NCBI RefSeq assembly: GCF_000303155.1
Contig: NC_018719.1
Span: forward strand, 744,001-808,000
Length of the DNA stretch: 64,000 nt
DNA from: Candidatus Nitrososphaera gargensis Ga9.2
Lineage (GTDB): Archaea > Thermoproteota > Nitrososphaeria > Nitrososphaerales > Nitrososphaeraceae
Direction: 5' to 3'
How positions within the stretch are numbered: position 1 is the stretch's first letter; every line of letters starts with the position of its first letter. Of this stretch, positions 1 through 9,290 are shown piece after piece. The translations under genes and the position numbers were made by a program. A model generated the notes under the pieces. It was not told the origin of the DNA. It did no database searches and saw only the letters and a list, made by a program, of their open reading frames with translations.

Positions 1-2
1 CC

Positions 3-776
3 TACAACTCGGCACTCTTGTCGTCCGGACAATCACCATCGATATTTAAATGGACTGGCAGTGCATGGGAACAAGGAACAAATGTAAGCTCTAACTCGAC
101 GCACGTAACAGGCACGTTCACAAGTCTATCGCCAGTTGTAGCAGGCGCGCTCACTCCTGCATCGAGTGGCGGCGGATCATCAAGTGGTGGAGGTGGCGGA
201 GGACGCGGCCCTGTGATAATAAGTCCAGACGGAACAACCCCGACAACAGAGCCGATACCGCAAGAAGGTGATGGTAGTGGTGGTGGAGGCACCGGTGCTG
301 TGCAGTGGCAGACCTTCTCACTTGATGTGGAAGGCACATCGTACAACATACAGTACAACATAACCAACGGCTCCGTGGAAGATATGATGCTTGACATAGA
401 TAACCGCAGGCTTGTAGTATCAGTCACCTCGACAAATGAAGATGGAAACCTGAAGCTAAGGCTTCCAAGAGAAGTGATTGATTCAAAGTCAGGAGCTGAC
501 GGCAAATCCGGTACAGATCAGCCATTCACTGTGTTCTTGGGCGATGGAACTGCAGCTACCTCAGAAGAAGGAACACCAACAGCAACCATAAGACAAATCT
601 CCATTAACTTCCCAGCAGGAACCGAGGAGATTCAAATTCTGGGTACTTTTGCAGTACCAGAGTTTGGCGGAATAGCTGCAATCATACTGGCTCTGTCGAT
701 CGTTGGAATCATCATAGCCACTGCGAGGTACGCCACTAGAAACAATAGATTCAGCAGCTTTAGAGGACGACTGTAA
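3..776 (+). CDS. Secreted PEFG-CTERM surface protein, 5' end outside window
   Basis: The frame is open to the window edge, so only the C-terminal part (about 257 residues) is present. Visible in order are a Ser/Thr-rich stretch, a Gly/Ser-rich low-complexity linker, a beta-rich domain with acidic DxDN-type motifs, then a short linker and the tail VPEFGG followed by about 17 hydrophobic residues and a basic end (RYATRNNRF...). That tail is the PEFG-CTERM sorting signal known from ammonia-oxidising archaea, where proteins are thought to be processed and anchored at the cell surface. The substrate or partner is unknown. The last 79 codons and the 3' flank lie inside a 322-bp repeat that recurs at 4182-4503. 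Confidence 0.85.
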   Translation, partial: YNSALLSSGQSPSIFKWTGSAWEQGTNVSSNSTHVTGTFTSLSPVVAGALTPASSGGGSSSGGGGGGRGPVIISPDGTTPTTEPIPQEGDGSGGGGTGAVQWQTFSLDVEGTSYNIQYNITNGSVEDMMLDIDNRRLVVSVTSTNEDGNLKLRLPREVIDSKSGADGKSGTDQPFTVFLGDGTAATSEEGTPTATIRQISINFPAGTEEIQILGTFAVPEFGGIAAIILALSIVGIIIATARYATRNNRFSSFRGRL

Positions 777-861
777 GGAAAGAACGGGAAAAAACTCGTG
801 TCCTCTTTTTCTTATTCTTATTCTTCTTCTTTTGGTTATTATTATCTACAGTCTATTATTA
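540..861. repeat. 322-bp direct repeat, copy A
   Basis: Read side by side, bases 540-861 match 4182-4503 without any difference I could find (constant offset 3642). The copy covers the 3' end of the PEFG gene, its stop codon and the T-rich 3' flank. It stops abruptly at 861, where IS66-like sequence begins. Confidence 0.95.
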
Positions 862-894
862 GAAGGCTGTGAATATCTCCATGATTTCTACAAA

Positions 895-2103
895 TGTCGA
901 CTCCTTTTCTTTTCTTTAAGGAATGTAAAGAAGAGCATGCCCTTCTCCCTCTTCAGCCGCTTTACAAGCCGGAGGCAGTTCCTTTCGCGGTAATGTCCCT
1001 CTATCAGGACTTTGATCCTCTTTTCAAGCAAGCCTTGACTTTACCCTCAGCCAGTCTTTTGCCTTGCGTACTTTTTGTCCGACCTTATGGCGTCTCCCAG
1101 TATATCCTCCTGAGCCTTTTGCCGAACGGATGAAACTCCTTTCCGGGGTTCTTGTACCTGACGGTATCTTGTATTATCTCCCTCAGGTAGTGTACTAGGC
1201 ACTTCTGGTGGCTGCCGCTTGCGTGGTTCCACGCAGGCCACGAGTCGCTTGTTACAGTACCTGCATATCCAGATAGGACTCTTGCCGGTACGCCCTTTCA
1301 TCTTGACCGGTCTACCTCGTATACGACACAGTCCATGCCTTCCCACAAACGCCCACAGCCAGTGGTTCTTGCCGTTTACAGGTCAGACGGTCTCGTCCCC
1401 GCGGACGTTCTTTTCCTTGAGCAGGTCATCGACAAGCTCGTTGTACCTCGGATCAAACGCCTCTGCCACCTTCATCACGGCATGGTTTATTGCAGCATCT
1501 GTGACCTGCAGGTTGAACAGCAGCTGGAAATGGCCGGATATCTTTTCATAGGACAGTCCCAGCAGCTTTAGCGACACTATCAGGAGCATCAGCCTGAGCC
1601 CGAACACCTCGTTTGGGAGTACTCCCGGTACAGGTGGAGACACCTGCCTTTTGCAGGAGGAGCAGTACCTCCTTTTGACTGTGTACTCTAACCACGGGCC
1701 TTGCAGGTACGATATCTGTAACGACGCGGCTGTACGAGTCGGTGGGTCTTTCCGAGAGAGCGCTGCCGCATTTGCGGCATGATGTCTGGTCGATGGTGAC
1801 CCTGGCGTCTATGTGTTCAGGCCTCTTCCGGCTCTTGCCGGCGTGGCCTTTCTTTTGACCAGGCTTTTTGTGACGCTTCTTCTTCCTGGCGGCCTGTCTG
1901 GCATCCACGCTTCTGGCAACCACAGCTGACACGGTTGATTTCAGGGCGTGCAGCTCTTCTTTCAACTGTTTGTTCTCGGCTTCAAGCTCTGAGCAGCGAT
2001 TGCGGTAATACTCCAGCTCCCTGAATAGCTGGGAATAATCACGCTGCTCCAGCATCACAGTCTGGGGGATGAATGAGAACCAAGCTGAATATTTTTCGGT
2101 CAA
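895..2103 (-). pseudogene. IS66-family transposase, frameshifted and truncated
   Basis: Reading leftwards from 2103: a coiled-coil N-terminus, a basic PGQKKGHAG segment, a zinc-finger CRKCG then (after a shift near 1680) RYCSSCKRQ, the GLSYEKIS helix region, and the first catalytic Asp in GDETV. An in-frame TGA at 1383-1385 follows, then NGKNHWLWAF. After a second shift near 1315 the next block reads VVYEVDRSR, and further on SDSWPAWNH and KCLVHYLREI, the second catalytic region of IS66 transposases. After another shift comes RDAIRSDKKYA-like and RLVKRLKREKGM sequence. The part with the final catalytic Glu is missing. At least three shifts plus a stop make this inactive. Confidence 0.85.
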
Positions 2104-2250
2104 AAGGCCTTGTCTTGCAGGTGTACGCGCTTCAAAAAGGTTAACTTATACGTAAAAACCTGAACCACCTTTCAGCATCCATCGCACTAACAGAATTTTT
2201 TGTTCTTTGCAGCCTGCTCTAGCCGGCATGCTGTAATTAGCTACTTTTAT

Positions 2251-2270
2251 TAGTAAGAATATTCTTACTA
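2251..2270. promoter_or_regulatory. Perfect 20-bp palindrome, likely operator of the toxin-antitoxin operon
   Basis: TAGTAAGAATATTCTTACTA is a perfect inverted repeat ending 9 bases before the antitoxin ATG. With a leaderless or short-leader archaeal transcript this position overlaps the TATA/start region. AbrB-type antitoxins bind palindromes as dimers and repress their own operon, so autoregulation is the simplest reading. Confidence 0.6.
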
Positions 2271-2278
2271 TTACCAGT

Positions 2279-2599
2279 ATGACATCTTCTTCTCCTCCTC
2301 CTGCTGTTGAAATTAGAACCATAAAGGTATCAGATAAAGGCCAAGTATCTATTCCTAAGGATATTCGTAAGAATATGAGAATCAAGAAAGGTGACAGTCT
2401 AGTTATGATGGTGAAGGATGACAAAATCGTCTTGGAAAAATCTGAAAAGATCGCGCTATTACTAGATGGAGAATTCAAAGACATTGAAGCATTTGCAGAG
2501 CATTCGCTAAAGAGTGTCTGGGATAACCCATATGATGAGGTTTGGAATAAGGATGCGCCTGTTGCTACGCCAAGAGGAAACAAAAGGAAGAACCAATAA
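2279..2599 (+). CDS. AbrB/SpoVT-type antitoxin
   Basis: 106 residues. After a short Ser/Pro leader, residues about 10-55 form a swapped-hairpin SpoVT-AbrB domain (IKVSDKGQVSIPKDIRKNMR, then GDSLVMMVKDDKIVLEK). The C-terminal half is acidic (DEVWNKDAP) and would be the toxin-binding part. Its stop codon overlaps the ATG of the next gene (TAATG), which indicates translational coupling. Known role of the family: neutralise the partner RNase and repress the operon through the palindrome just upstream. The pair sits within a 3.3-kb island bounded by an exact repeat and next to two insertion sequences, which fits mobile origin. Confidence 0.85.
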   Translation: MTSSSPPPAVEIRTIKVSDKGQVSIPKDIRKNMRIKKGDSLVMMVKDDKIVLEKSEKIALLLDGEFKDIEAFAEHSLKSVWDNPYDEVWNKDAPVATPRGNKRKNQ

Positions 2600-2961
2600 T
2601 GTCTAGCTCGTCATCATCATCATATTCAGCCTCGCAAAGAGACATTGTTCTAGTTCCCTATCCATTTTCCGACCTGAGTCAAGCCAAATACCGGCCTGCA
2701 ATTGTCATTTCTAATAATACCTACAACAGGAAATTCAAGGATTTTATCGCCATACCGTTGACATCAAATCCTAATACAAGAGACCATACCATTCCTGTAA
2801 CAAGCAAAGAGATGACATCAGGAAGTCTTACAGTGGCCAGTGTTGCAAAGGTAGACAAGGTTTTCAGCTTGGAGCAAAGATTAGTGGTGAAAAGATATGG
2901 TCAGCTACGTGAAGATGTATTTGATAAAATAAGAGCAGAGTTAATCAAGCTGATTAACTAA
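2599..2961 (+). CDS. MazF/PemK-type toxin endoribonuclease
   Basis: 120 residues, normal for the family. After a poly-Ser start, the core begins QRDIVLVPYPFSDLSQAKYR, the beta-1/loop signature of MazF/PemK proteins, followed by RPAIVISN, a FIAIPLTSN strand and a C-terminal basic helix (RYGQLREDVFDKIRAEL). Family members cleave mRNA at short sequences and are held inactive by the antitoxin encoded immediately upstream. The sequence looks intact, so activity is plausible. An alternative start a few codons downstream (around QRDIVL) is possible because the Ser tract is low complexity. Confidence 0.88.
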   Translation: MSSSSSSSYSASQRDIVLVPYPFSDLSQAKYRPAIVISNNTYNRKFKDFIAIPLTSNPNTRDHTIPVTSKEMTSGSLTVASVAKVDKVFSLEQRLVVKRYGQLREDVFDKIRAELIKLIN

Positions 2962-3003
2962 CTATATATCTATCTCTCTCTACTGACGTACTCCCAAACC
3001 TAA

Positions 3004-4143
3004 ACAGTAGTTGCGAATCAAGCATACTCAAGCATGTAATTGTCATTTAGGACAAACCAGAGCAGAGATAGTTTCATCTGCACCACTATCACAGGGATAT
3101 TCTGCTCATTGTAAGTGACCCATGCGTTGTAAATCAGACACGCAAAAAGGTAGTAGAACAACCTGACGATGTACTTTTTTGACGTGGTCCTTATCAGAAA
3201 CTGGTTGCACATCCTGTAGCTTGTCTCTATTCCCCAGCGCCTGTTGTACAGTTTCAAAAGTGTACTGGATTTGTACAAAGATGGCATGTTTGTTGCCATA
3301 AGGTAATAGTAATCCTTGGTTCTGTCGTATGCCACTACCACATCAAACGATACCTGTTCTAACTCTCTTCTCTGGTGGTGGTGGTGGTTTGTTCTGTACT
3401 TGAACCTCATGCCGTCACTCAGTCTCATCTTCTTTACCTTGCGCGTCGAAGGCATGTGCAGTATGTACTTCTTTAATCCTGATTCTTTCAGGAACCTCAT
3501 TGTGTCTATGCTAAAGAACCCGCCATCAAGCGTCAGGTACCTGATCCTTATGCCCAACGTTCTGACTTTTTCGACCATCTTTTTGACAAACCTGTATGCG
3601 TCACTCCTAGATTCTAGTGGGATTACCGCTACGATCAGCCTTTGACCGTCGACCAGAACAGATGCTGTGAGGTACTCGAAGGCATAGTTGCTCCCATTCT
3701 TGTGCTACGTTCCAATGACCATCGGAGTCTCTTTGGGATCACCATAGTACATTATGTCATGCCAGTCTACGGCTACGGGAACAGGCGTAGTCAGTTTCCT
3801 GCGTCGCCTTAGCATTCTTACATTCTTGTGCACCGTCCTGTCAAATTCTTGCAGCAGCTTCTCTCTGTCCTGAGTCTTGATGTAGGAAAGCAGGGTCTCA
3901 CCGGTAGGCGACCTGTTCAGGGATCTTGATACACCTTCTGCAAATCCGTTTACCAGACAGGCTGACAGAAGGAGCTTCAGGTGGTCTTCCTTTGAGTATC
4001 TTACCCTGCCATTTACATCGTATGTTAGAATATCTTTGACTTGGCGTCTGGTAAACTGGTAGAATTTCTTGTCTGTTCTTGTCAAGGGCAGAAAAGTGAT
4101 ACTAGCACAAACAAGCTATAAGGATTTCATTCGCAACTACTGT
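3004..4143. mobile_element. Insertion sequence, 1140 bp, with 15-bp perfect terminal inverted repeats
   Basis: ACAGTAGTTGCGAAT at 3004-3018 and its exact complement ATTCGCAACTACTGT at 4129-4143 bracket a single leftward transposase frame. No convincing target duplication is visible: the bases outside the ends differ. The unchanged ends suggest recent arrival, although the transposase is interrupted. Confidence 0.85.
3018..4085 (-). pseudogene. DDE transposase (IS4/ISH3-like) interrupted by one TAG codon
   Basis: The frame runs from 4085 to 3018 with a single in-frame TAG at 3705-3707. The text before it is PVAVDWHDIMYYGDP...MVIGT and after it HKNGSNYAFEYLTAS, so one residue is replaced by a stop. 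Catalytic landmarks are present: first Asp in AVDWHD, second in RYLTLDGGFFS, and the YNRRWGIETSYR (Y-x2-R-x3-E) region. Overall plan resembles the ISH3-type transposase at 22952-24169 but the sequences are distant. A point change in an otherwise complete gene is the simplest explanation. I saw no pyrrolysine machinery, so readthrough is not assumed. Confidence 0.8.
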
Positions 4144-4181
4144 AAAGGGTCCGGGGTTCTAGAGGGTCGCTATCACTCCTA

Positions 4182-4503
4182 GGCGATGGAACTGCAGCTA
4201 CCTCAGAAGAAGGAACACCAACAGCAACCATAAGACAAATCTCCATTAACTTCCCAGCAGGAACCGAGGAGATTCAAATTCTGGGTACTTTTGCAGTACC
4301 AGAGTTTGGCGGAATAGCTGCAATCATACTGGCTCTGTCGATCGTTGGAATCATCATAGCCACTGCGAGGTACGCCACTAGAAACAATAGATTCAGCAGC
4401 TTTAGAGGACGACTGTAAGGAAAGAACGGGAAAAAACTCGTGTCCTCTTTTTCTTATTCTTATTCTTCTTCTTTTGGTTATTATTATCTACAGTCTATTA
4501 TTA
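4182..4503. repeat. 322-bp direct repeat, copy B (promoterless 3' fragment of the PEFG gene)
   Basis: Identical to 540-861. Bases 4182-4416 would encode the last 77 or so residues of the PEFG protein including the sorting tail, but there is no start or upstream part here, so this is a gene fragment. The 38 bases between the IS end at 4143 and this copy match nothing else in the window. Confidence 0.95.
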
Positions 4504-4652
4504 TATTATCACCAAAAGGTATGTTGCCATATGTGTTCTACTAATTCCGCCAGTCTTTAGTTCAGTGTCGCGATAATAATTTCAGAATCCATATGATGAC
4601 AGTATATACATACGCAATATTTGTTGTTCCTCTCTCTCTCCCCCCACTGCTT

Positions 4653-5375
4653 TTAGCAGTCGAACCTTGCGATTATTTGGTAATAGTAGGCTGATCTCAT
4701 GTAATTATTATCATTATCCTCATCATCTTTTGCCACCTTCTTGAGACTAGGTTTAAAATGGTTCTCATGCACCTTATCGATATAGCAACCCTTTGGATAT
4801 CCTTCTTCTTCAAGAACAAGATGCAAAATCTCATGGCTCAGGCTTTTGGTAGTATAAAAAAGGTCGCTTCTCACAAAGGCGATGTTCTCACTAGGATAGG
4901 ACACACCAGCTGCATTCTCTATTTGAAATACTGCTTTTGAATATTGGGTAATGAACACCACCTGTTGTTGTTTTTGCCGTTCCTTTTGCTGTTCCTCAGA
5001 GTCGTCATTGTCATTTGTGCTATGGTTCGAGAGAAACAACAACAACTTGTCAAAGTAAGTCGTAAAATCAACTGGGTGATGAACAATAGTAATAATATCT
5101 GAAGACATCATATTATTATCGGTGTCATCCACATCATCATTATTATTATTATTTTCTTGAGCAGCCGCAACTGCTGCCGCTATTATTGCCTCTTCCTTAA
5201 GATCTCTATAATCCGAGAAATCAGATGGGAACTCATCCAACTGATAGCAGCTTGTAGTTGTCATGATGATGTTCCATTCATCTATCATTGCACTATCAAA
5301 GCCCTCCCAGTAGTTTGACTCAAAATCTTCAGTACAATTCAAAGAAAGCATGAATACAAGAACTTCTAAAACCAC
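4653..5375 (-). CDS. Putative secreted HExxH protein (zincin-like), paralogue of 56457-56990
   Basis: 240 residues. The N-terminus has a hydrophobic stretch (VLEVLVFMLSLN) that could be a signal peptide. Then come a conserved FWxxxDSAMxxEW-like segment, long Asn/Asp/Gln low-complexity insertions built from trinucleotide runs, and the C-terminal core SHEILHLVLEEEGYPKGCY with an HExxH zinc motif followed by VHENH. The same core occurs in the protein at 56457-56990 (SHETLHLMLEERGYPKSCY, VHEH). The HExxH plus a downstream His suggests a metal-dependent hydrolase. Substrate unknown; the family name is not recognised. Monocistronic, leftward. Confidence 0.7.
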   Translation of the reverse strand: MVLEVLVFMLSLNCTEDFESNYWEGFDSAMIDEWNIIMTTTSCYQLDEFPSDFSDYRDLKEEAIIAAAVAAAQENNNNNDDVDDTDNNMMSSDIITIVHHPVDFTTYFDKLLLFLSNHSTNDNDDSEEQQKERQKQQQVVFITQYSKAVFQIENAAGVSYPSENIAFVRSDLFYTTKSLSHEILHLVLEEEGYPKGCYIDKVHENHFKPSLKKVAKDDEDNDNNYMRSAYYYQIIARFDC

Positions 5376-5756
5376 ATAAATGACAAAATATCACATAATA
5401 TCTAACGAGATCATCATTCAAGTTCTAAAATTATGCTTTCGATGAATTTAGCGTCATAGAGTACTAAATGACTGGCTCAGGGCAATCTACATTTTTAAAT
5501 ACTCTTCTGACCAAACAAAAGACTCGTTCTCTCTCTCGCTGAAATAAAGAAGGTTTTACTTTACAGTTCTGGTAACTTAAAGGGAGATCAGAACCAAAAA
5601 TCCCACAGTAAAAATAAGCTCGTCTCCTGCCAAGTTACCAGCATCGAAAAAACGTACGACGTGGAAAGGGGCGAATAACACTCTGGTATACATATACATA
5701 TATATATTATAACTTAAATGCACATGGCGTGGCGTTATTGTTGTTGAAATTGCATA
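5376..5756. other. Intergenic region with a spaced inverted repeat
   Basis: No gene is seen. CTGGTAACTT at 5569-5578 and its complement AAGTTACCAG at 5632-5641 are separated by 53 bases and could form a stem or a protein-binding pair. Part of the right arm region (GTCTCCTGCCAAGTTACCAG) resembles sequence near 12556-12575 upstream of the Dps-like gene. Confidence 0.45.
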
Positions 5757-7724
5757 TCATGAAAAAATCCTCATGCTGCTTATGTCCGGCCAAGTTTTTG
5801 CTCGAACCTGCTCCTCTTCCTTCTCTCTAAAACGTAGGTATTCTTCTTCTCCTTCTTTCTTGCCGCCGCCATCATCATCACCATCACCATTATTATTATA
5901 ATACATAGGAAGAGAAATTGAAAAGGATGCTCCAGGTCCGTCTTCGTTATTCTGTCCAGAGATTTTTCCGCCATGCGCCTCTACGATCTTTTTAGAAATA
6001 TACAGACCAATTCCTGTGCCCTTTTCAGACATGGTGGCGAATCTTGTAAATAATCTGGGAAGGATTTTAGAATTAATGCCGCTGCCAGTATCCTTAACAG
6101 TTATCACAATGTAGTCATTTTCTTTCTTTGCGATAATTGAGATAGATCCTTTATCGGTAAACTTTAGAGCATTATCTAGCAGGTTCCACAGAGCTTGCGT
6201 AATCCTGTTCACATCTCCTTTCACTGGCATCTTCTTGCCGCCTTGAATAGAAAGGTTAATCTTCAAATCCTTGCCGTTCATAGAATTCTGAAGATCTTTT
6301 ACTAGTGGCATTATTACATCATTATTCAGATCAAATTCTTGGAGGTTCAGACGCAAGTTGCCACTTTCTATTCTTGCTATTTCAAGAATATCCGATGAAA
6401 GTTTTTCCAAACGCTTTGCATTACGAATGATTATGTTCATTTCGTCTTTCGTTATCTTGATTTCTTCTCCTCCTCCTTTTCTGTCATCTTGCAGTTGCAA
6501 CTCCTTGATATCTGCCAAGCCAAGTATTGGTTGTATTGGAGTTCGCAACTCATGAGCTGCTATATTGATAAATTCCTTTTGCAAATCCTCTCGGATCTTG
6601 AGTTGTTCGTTTGCCTCTCTCAGTTCAGCGGTTCTTTTACTGACGACTTCTCTTAGTTTCTTGTTCCACATCAAAACCACAATTGCGATTCCAATTGCTA
6701 TTATCCCAATTCCTGTGACTATAACTGTGCTGTATATCCTCTGCTGGTCTATCAACAACACCACATCTTCTGCCAATATGTGCGGAATAGAAATGATTAC
6801 TGTGAAAAGATGATGATGATCATCACGATCCTGCTGGTTATAGAGAAAGACGGGCTGGTATGCAATAGTAGTCATGATCTGAGTGGAGGTTGCCACTGCG
6901 TCAACAGAACCAGATTTGCCCTGCAGTATTTCATTATAAATTTTGGATATCTGGGTAGAGTCGAGAGAAAGACTTCTCTCAATTTCTGTCCGTACTTCCT
7001 CACCGTAGATAGTCCTGCCGATCCAAGAGGTATTTGCGTTGTACATAAAGACTCCATTCCTGTCGATTAGACTGACCCTACTTTCGATCCCAGGAAATAA
7101 TTCCTGCTTCACCTGCTCTGCAAGAGTTGTAGATTTGATGGCCGCAACTAACACACCTTTGAATGACTTGTCTTCGTCGCTTAATACTGGCATGGAGAAA
7201 TAGATCCTTGGTATGCCGTCTAGAGATTCTACCACGCTACTATAGTATGGCTGGCCCGTCTCCTTTGGCTCAATAAAATACGCTCTGAAATTAAGATTTA
7301 GCTTTCCGTACTCTTCCTGAAGAGTTTGATTTGTCGCAAATATGCTGTTCCACACGGTTGTGCCATCTTTATCGAGCCAGAAATAGCCCTCTGTTATATC
7401 GGCGGTGGATTGCTGGCTTTGGTTGATGAGGTCTTTTCCACCTTCAACATCGAGGCTTTGTATATTCTTTGAGGCGGTCAGCGTGTTCAAAACAGCAACA
7501 ACCTTGGCTAATTTGTTTTCAACTATTCCAGAAAGGTCGTGAGCTTCAATTTTGGCATTTAGCCTAATGTCATCTGCAGCCATTTTCGCAATTCGATCTG
7601 CATTGGATGAATAGTATTGGAATGATGAAGCCGATAATATCACTGCCACTGCCACTACAATGCCAAGCAGTGCAATGTTATTCCTAGATAATAGTCCACT
7701 ATAGGACCGTAATTGAGAATTCAA
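5757..7724 (-). CDS. Membrane sensor histidine kinase with extracellular Cache-type domain
   Basis: 655 residues. TM1 at about 17-38, an extracytoplasmic region of about 290 residues with dCache-like features (GYFWLDKDGTTVW, IYFSMPVLSDED, SLIDRNGVFMYN), TM2 at about 332-353, a short coiled linker, then HisKA with the phospho-accepting His391 in FINIAAHELRTP. HATPase follows, with N-box Asn514/Asn518 (WNLLDNALKF), G1 DTGSG 545-549 and G2 GTGIG 569-573. The tail is a Gly/Asp/Glu/Lys-rich extension. No receiver gene is adjacent, so its partner is unknown. Likely senses a small extracellular molecule. The kinase core closely resembles that of the protein at 27239-29437. Confidence 0.93.
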   Translation of the reverse strand: MNSQLRSYSGLLSRNNIALLGIVVAVAVILSASSFQYYSSNADRIAKMAADDIRLNAKIEAHDLSGIVENKLAKVVAVLNTLTASKNIQSLDVEGGKDLINQSQQSTADITEGYFWLDKDGTTVWNSIFATNQTLQEEYGKLNLNFRAYFIEPKETGQPYYSSVVESLDGIPRIYFSMPVLSDEDKSFKGVLVAAIKSTTLAEQVKQELFPGIESRVSLIDRNGVFMYNANTSWIGRTIYGEEVRTEIERSLSLDSTQISKIYNEILQGKSGSVDAVATSTQIMTTIAYQPVFLYNQQDRDDHHHLFTVIISIPHILAEDVVLLIDQQRIYSTVIVTGIGIIAIGIAIVVLMWNKKLREVVSKRTAELREANEQLKIREDLQKEFINIAAHELRTPIQPILGLADIKELQLQDDRKGGGEEIKITKDEMNIIIRNAKRLEKLSSDILEIARIESGNLRLNLQEFDLNNDVIMPLVKDLQNSMNGKDLKINLSIQGGKKMPVKGDVNRITQALWNLLDNALKFTDKGSISIIAKKENDYIVITVKDTGSGINSKILPRLFTRFATMSEKGTGIGLYISKKIVEAHGGKISGQNNEDGPGASFSISLPMYYNNNGDGDDDGGGKKEGEEEYLRFREKEEEQVRAKTWPDISSMRIFS

Positions 7725-7800
7725 AACGTTCTAGATTTCACAAGACTATCCTATAAATCAGGTAGCAAGAATCTTCTAATAAATTCTTAAGGAATGAGTA

Positions 7801-7962
7801 TTGATTTCGGACGAATGCTTGCACTTCACCTTTGCAGTTACTCCAGCTGAGGTGCAGGTAACTTGGCAGGAGATGGGCCATAATTTCACCAAGGAAATTG
7901 ATGTAGATCTCCTCCATCTAATTACTAGGACTTTAAATCGGACACCTATGAGAAATCGATGA
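7801..7962 (+). CDS. Possible 53-residue protein, TTG start
   Basis: The frame from TTG 7801 reads ISDECLHFTFAVTP, then EVQVTWQEMGHNF and LLHLITRTLNRTP. Composition is protein-like and the frame is bounded by stops on both sides. No family recognised and no strong start signal, so this could be chance. Confidence 0.3.
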   Translation: MISDECLHFTFAVTPAEVQVTWQEMGHNFTKEIDVDLLHLITRTLNRTPMRNR

Positions 7963-8285
7963 AACAAAATTTTGCTGTTAAAAGAGATAGAGAGATAGAG
8001 TATTGAATTAGGGTGATGCTAAAAAAGACACACGACCATTTGCGCAAGATTACCGTGATTTACAAACAAAATATTTTTTTTCAATGCTGCATTTATGGCA
8101 TGCATGTATACACACACATACACCATCCGCCAACCATATTCTGTACTGGCAGCCATGAGACTGAGCTCTAGCCAATATCTGTTTTAGCGGGTTCGCCATA
8201 AAAGAAGCATGTGCCTTGATCCAGCTTTTCTTCAACGATCTACTACCTATGTTATATGCAGAAAAACCTCTATTGATGATGGTTT
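7963..8285. other. Intergenic, no gene recognised
   Basis: AT-rich sequence with short alternating CA/TG runs near 8100-8125. Nothing convincing on either strand. The right end grades into the transposase remnant that follows. Confidence 0.5.
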
Positions 8286-8687
8286 TTGTTTAACGATAGC
8301 TTTCAAAACAGATCGATTGAAAGGTACCGCAATAAGATAAGGTTGGTAATTAAGAGTTAAAGCGCGGTCTTGGCAACGATAAATCAGCTTCGATTTTTCA
8401 TTGATGGCTATCACATATACAACAACTATGTCAGGCCTCATACATGTCTTCTATCAGAGCAGCAAACACCTGCAGAAGCTACAAAAAGATTAAGATCTGT
8501 TGCGCTGAATCTGCAGAACAGGCTAAAGGATTTGATCGTAAAAAGCGCTGAGCAAAAAGAAATTATTTTGATGACTATTACAAGAAGAAATAGAGAACCG
8601 GGGCTTTCAATCTACGTGTGCGTGTATATGGTGGCGGTAGTGGTTATGTCGCAACCATCAATAAAAAAGTGCAGAGTAATAAACTGA
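8286..8687 (+). pseudogene. C-terminal remnant of a DDE (IS6/IS481-like) transposase
   Basis: The frame reads FNDSFQNRSIERYRNKIR, meets an in-frame TAA at 8358-8360, and continues FFIDGYHIYNNYVRPH, then QQTPAEA. This is the end of the integrase core in IS6/IS240/IS481-type transposases, where the catalytic Glu lies in an N-x-x-E/IER segment and is followed by GYxIYxNxxRPH and TPAE. The first two catalytic regions are missing. Sequence after about 8560 no longer resembles the family. Confidence 0.7.
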
Positions 8688-8892
8688 AGAAGAAGACATG
8701 CGCGGCACGGAGGGCGAGATAAATATAATATTATACATCGCTATAAAATGGCGCAGATTCTAAAAATAGTGACATAGTAACAGCAGAGGCGGAGCACCGT
8801 GGTTTTTGTGCCGATAATGGTTCTAAAAGTGGATCCAAGAGTGGAGACTGACTGCTCAAACAACAAGCTCGGAAAGATTTTTTTCTTTTATA

Positions 8893-9262
8893 TTTCTAGA
8901 ACGATTGAAAGTATTGAACTTGACTAAAAACCACAGGCTTGCAAGGAAGATACTGGATGCTAGCTGGTCTCTACATTCAAGCAGATGCTGCAGTACAAAG
9001 CTAACAGGGTAGTAGTAGAGGTAGAGCCATCATACACATCGATTAACTGCTCAAGGTGCGGACACCCAGTACCAAAGTCACTTGCAGTACGTATTCATGT
9101 TTGTACAAAGTGTGGTGCAATACTTGACAGGGACTACAATGCTTCTCTTATAACATCCTCAAGCGAGGATTGAAATCACTGTTGTTGCTACTAATACCGG
9201 TGGAACGCCGGGAAGTTACACGCCTGTGGAGATTCCAAAGGAGTCGTTGAAGCAGGAAGAAG
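8893..9262 (+). pseudogene. tnpB: TnpB 3' remnant, frameshifted
   Basis: Reads IFLERLKVLNLTKNHRLARK, shifts frame near 8973, then MLQYKANRVVVEVEPSYTS, the zinc site CSRCG...CTKCG and LDRDYNASL, then shifts again. It closely matches residues about 250 to the end of the intact TnpB at 59337-60467. Everything upstream of the RuvC-II Glu is gone. Confidence 0.85.
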
Positions 9263-9290
9263 CCCACGTCTAAAGACGTGGGTAGTTCAC
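9263..9290. repeat. IS200/IS605-type right-end hairpin
   Basis: CCCACGTC-TAAA-GACGTGGG followed by GTAGTTCAC. The same arrangement (hairpin then GTAGTTCAC) ends the element at 60445-60470. It marks the right end of the TnpB remnant just upstream and would correspond to the 3' part of a guide RNA in an intact element. Confidence 0.75.

Noticed and set aside
2146-2583. 145-codon frame on the minus strand over the antitoxin
   Set aside because: Mirror image of the AbrB-type gene; no motif of its own and no start signal.
3705-3707. TAG as a possible pyrrolysine codon
   Set aside because: No pylS/pylT-like gene in view, the gene is a transposase and a point mutation is enough.
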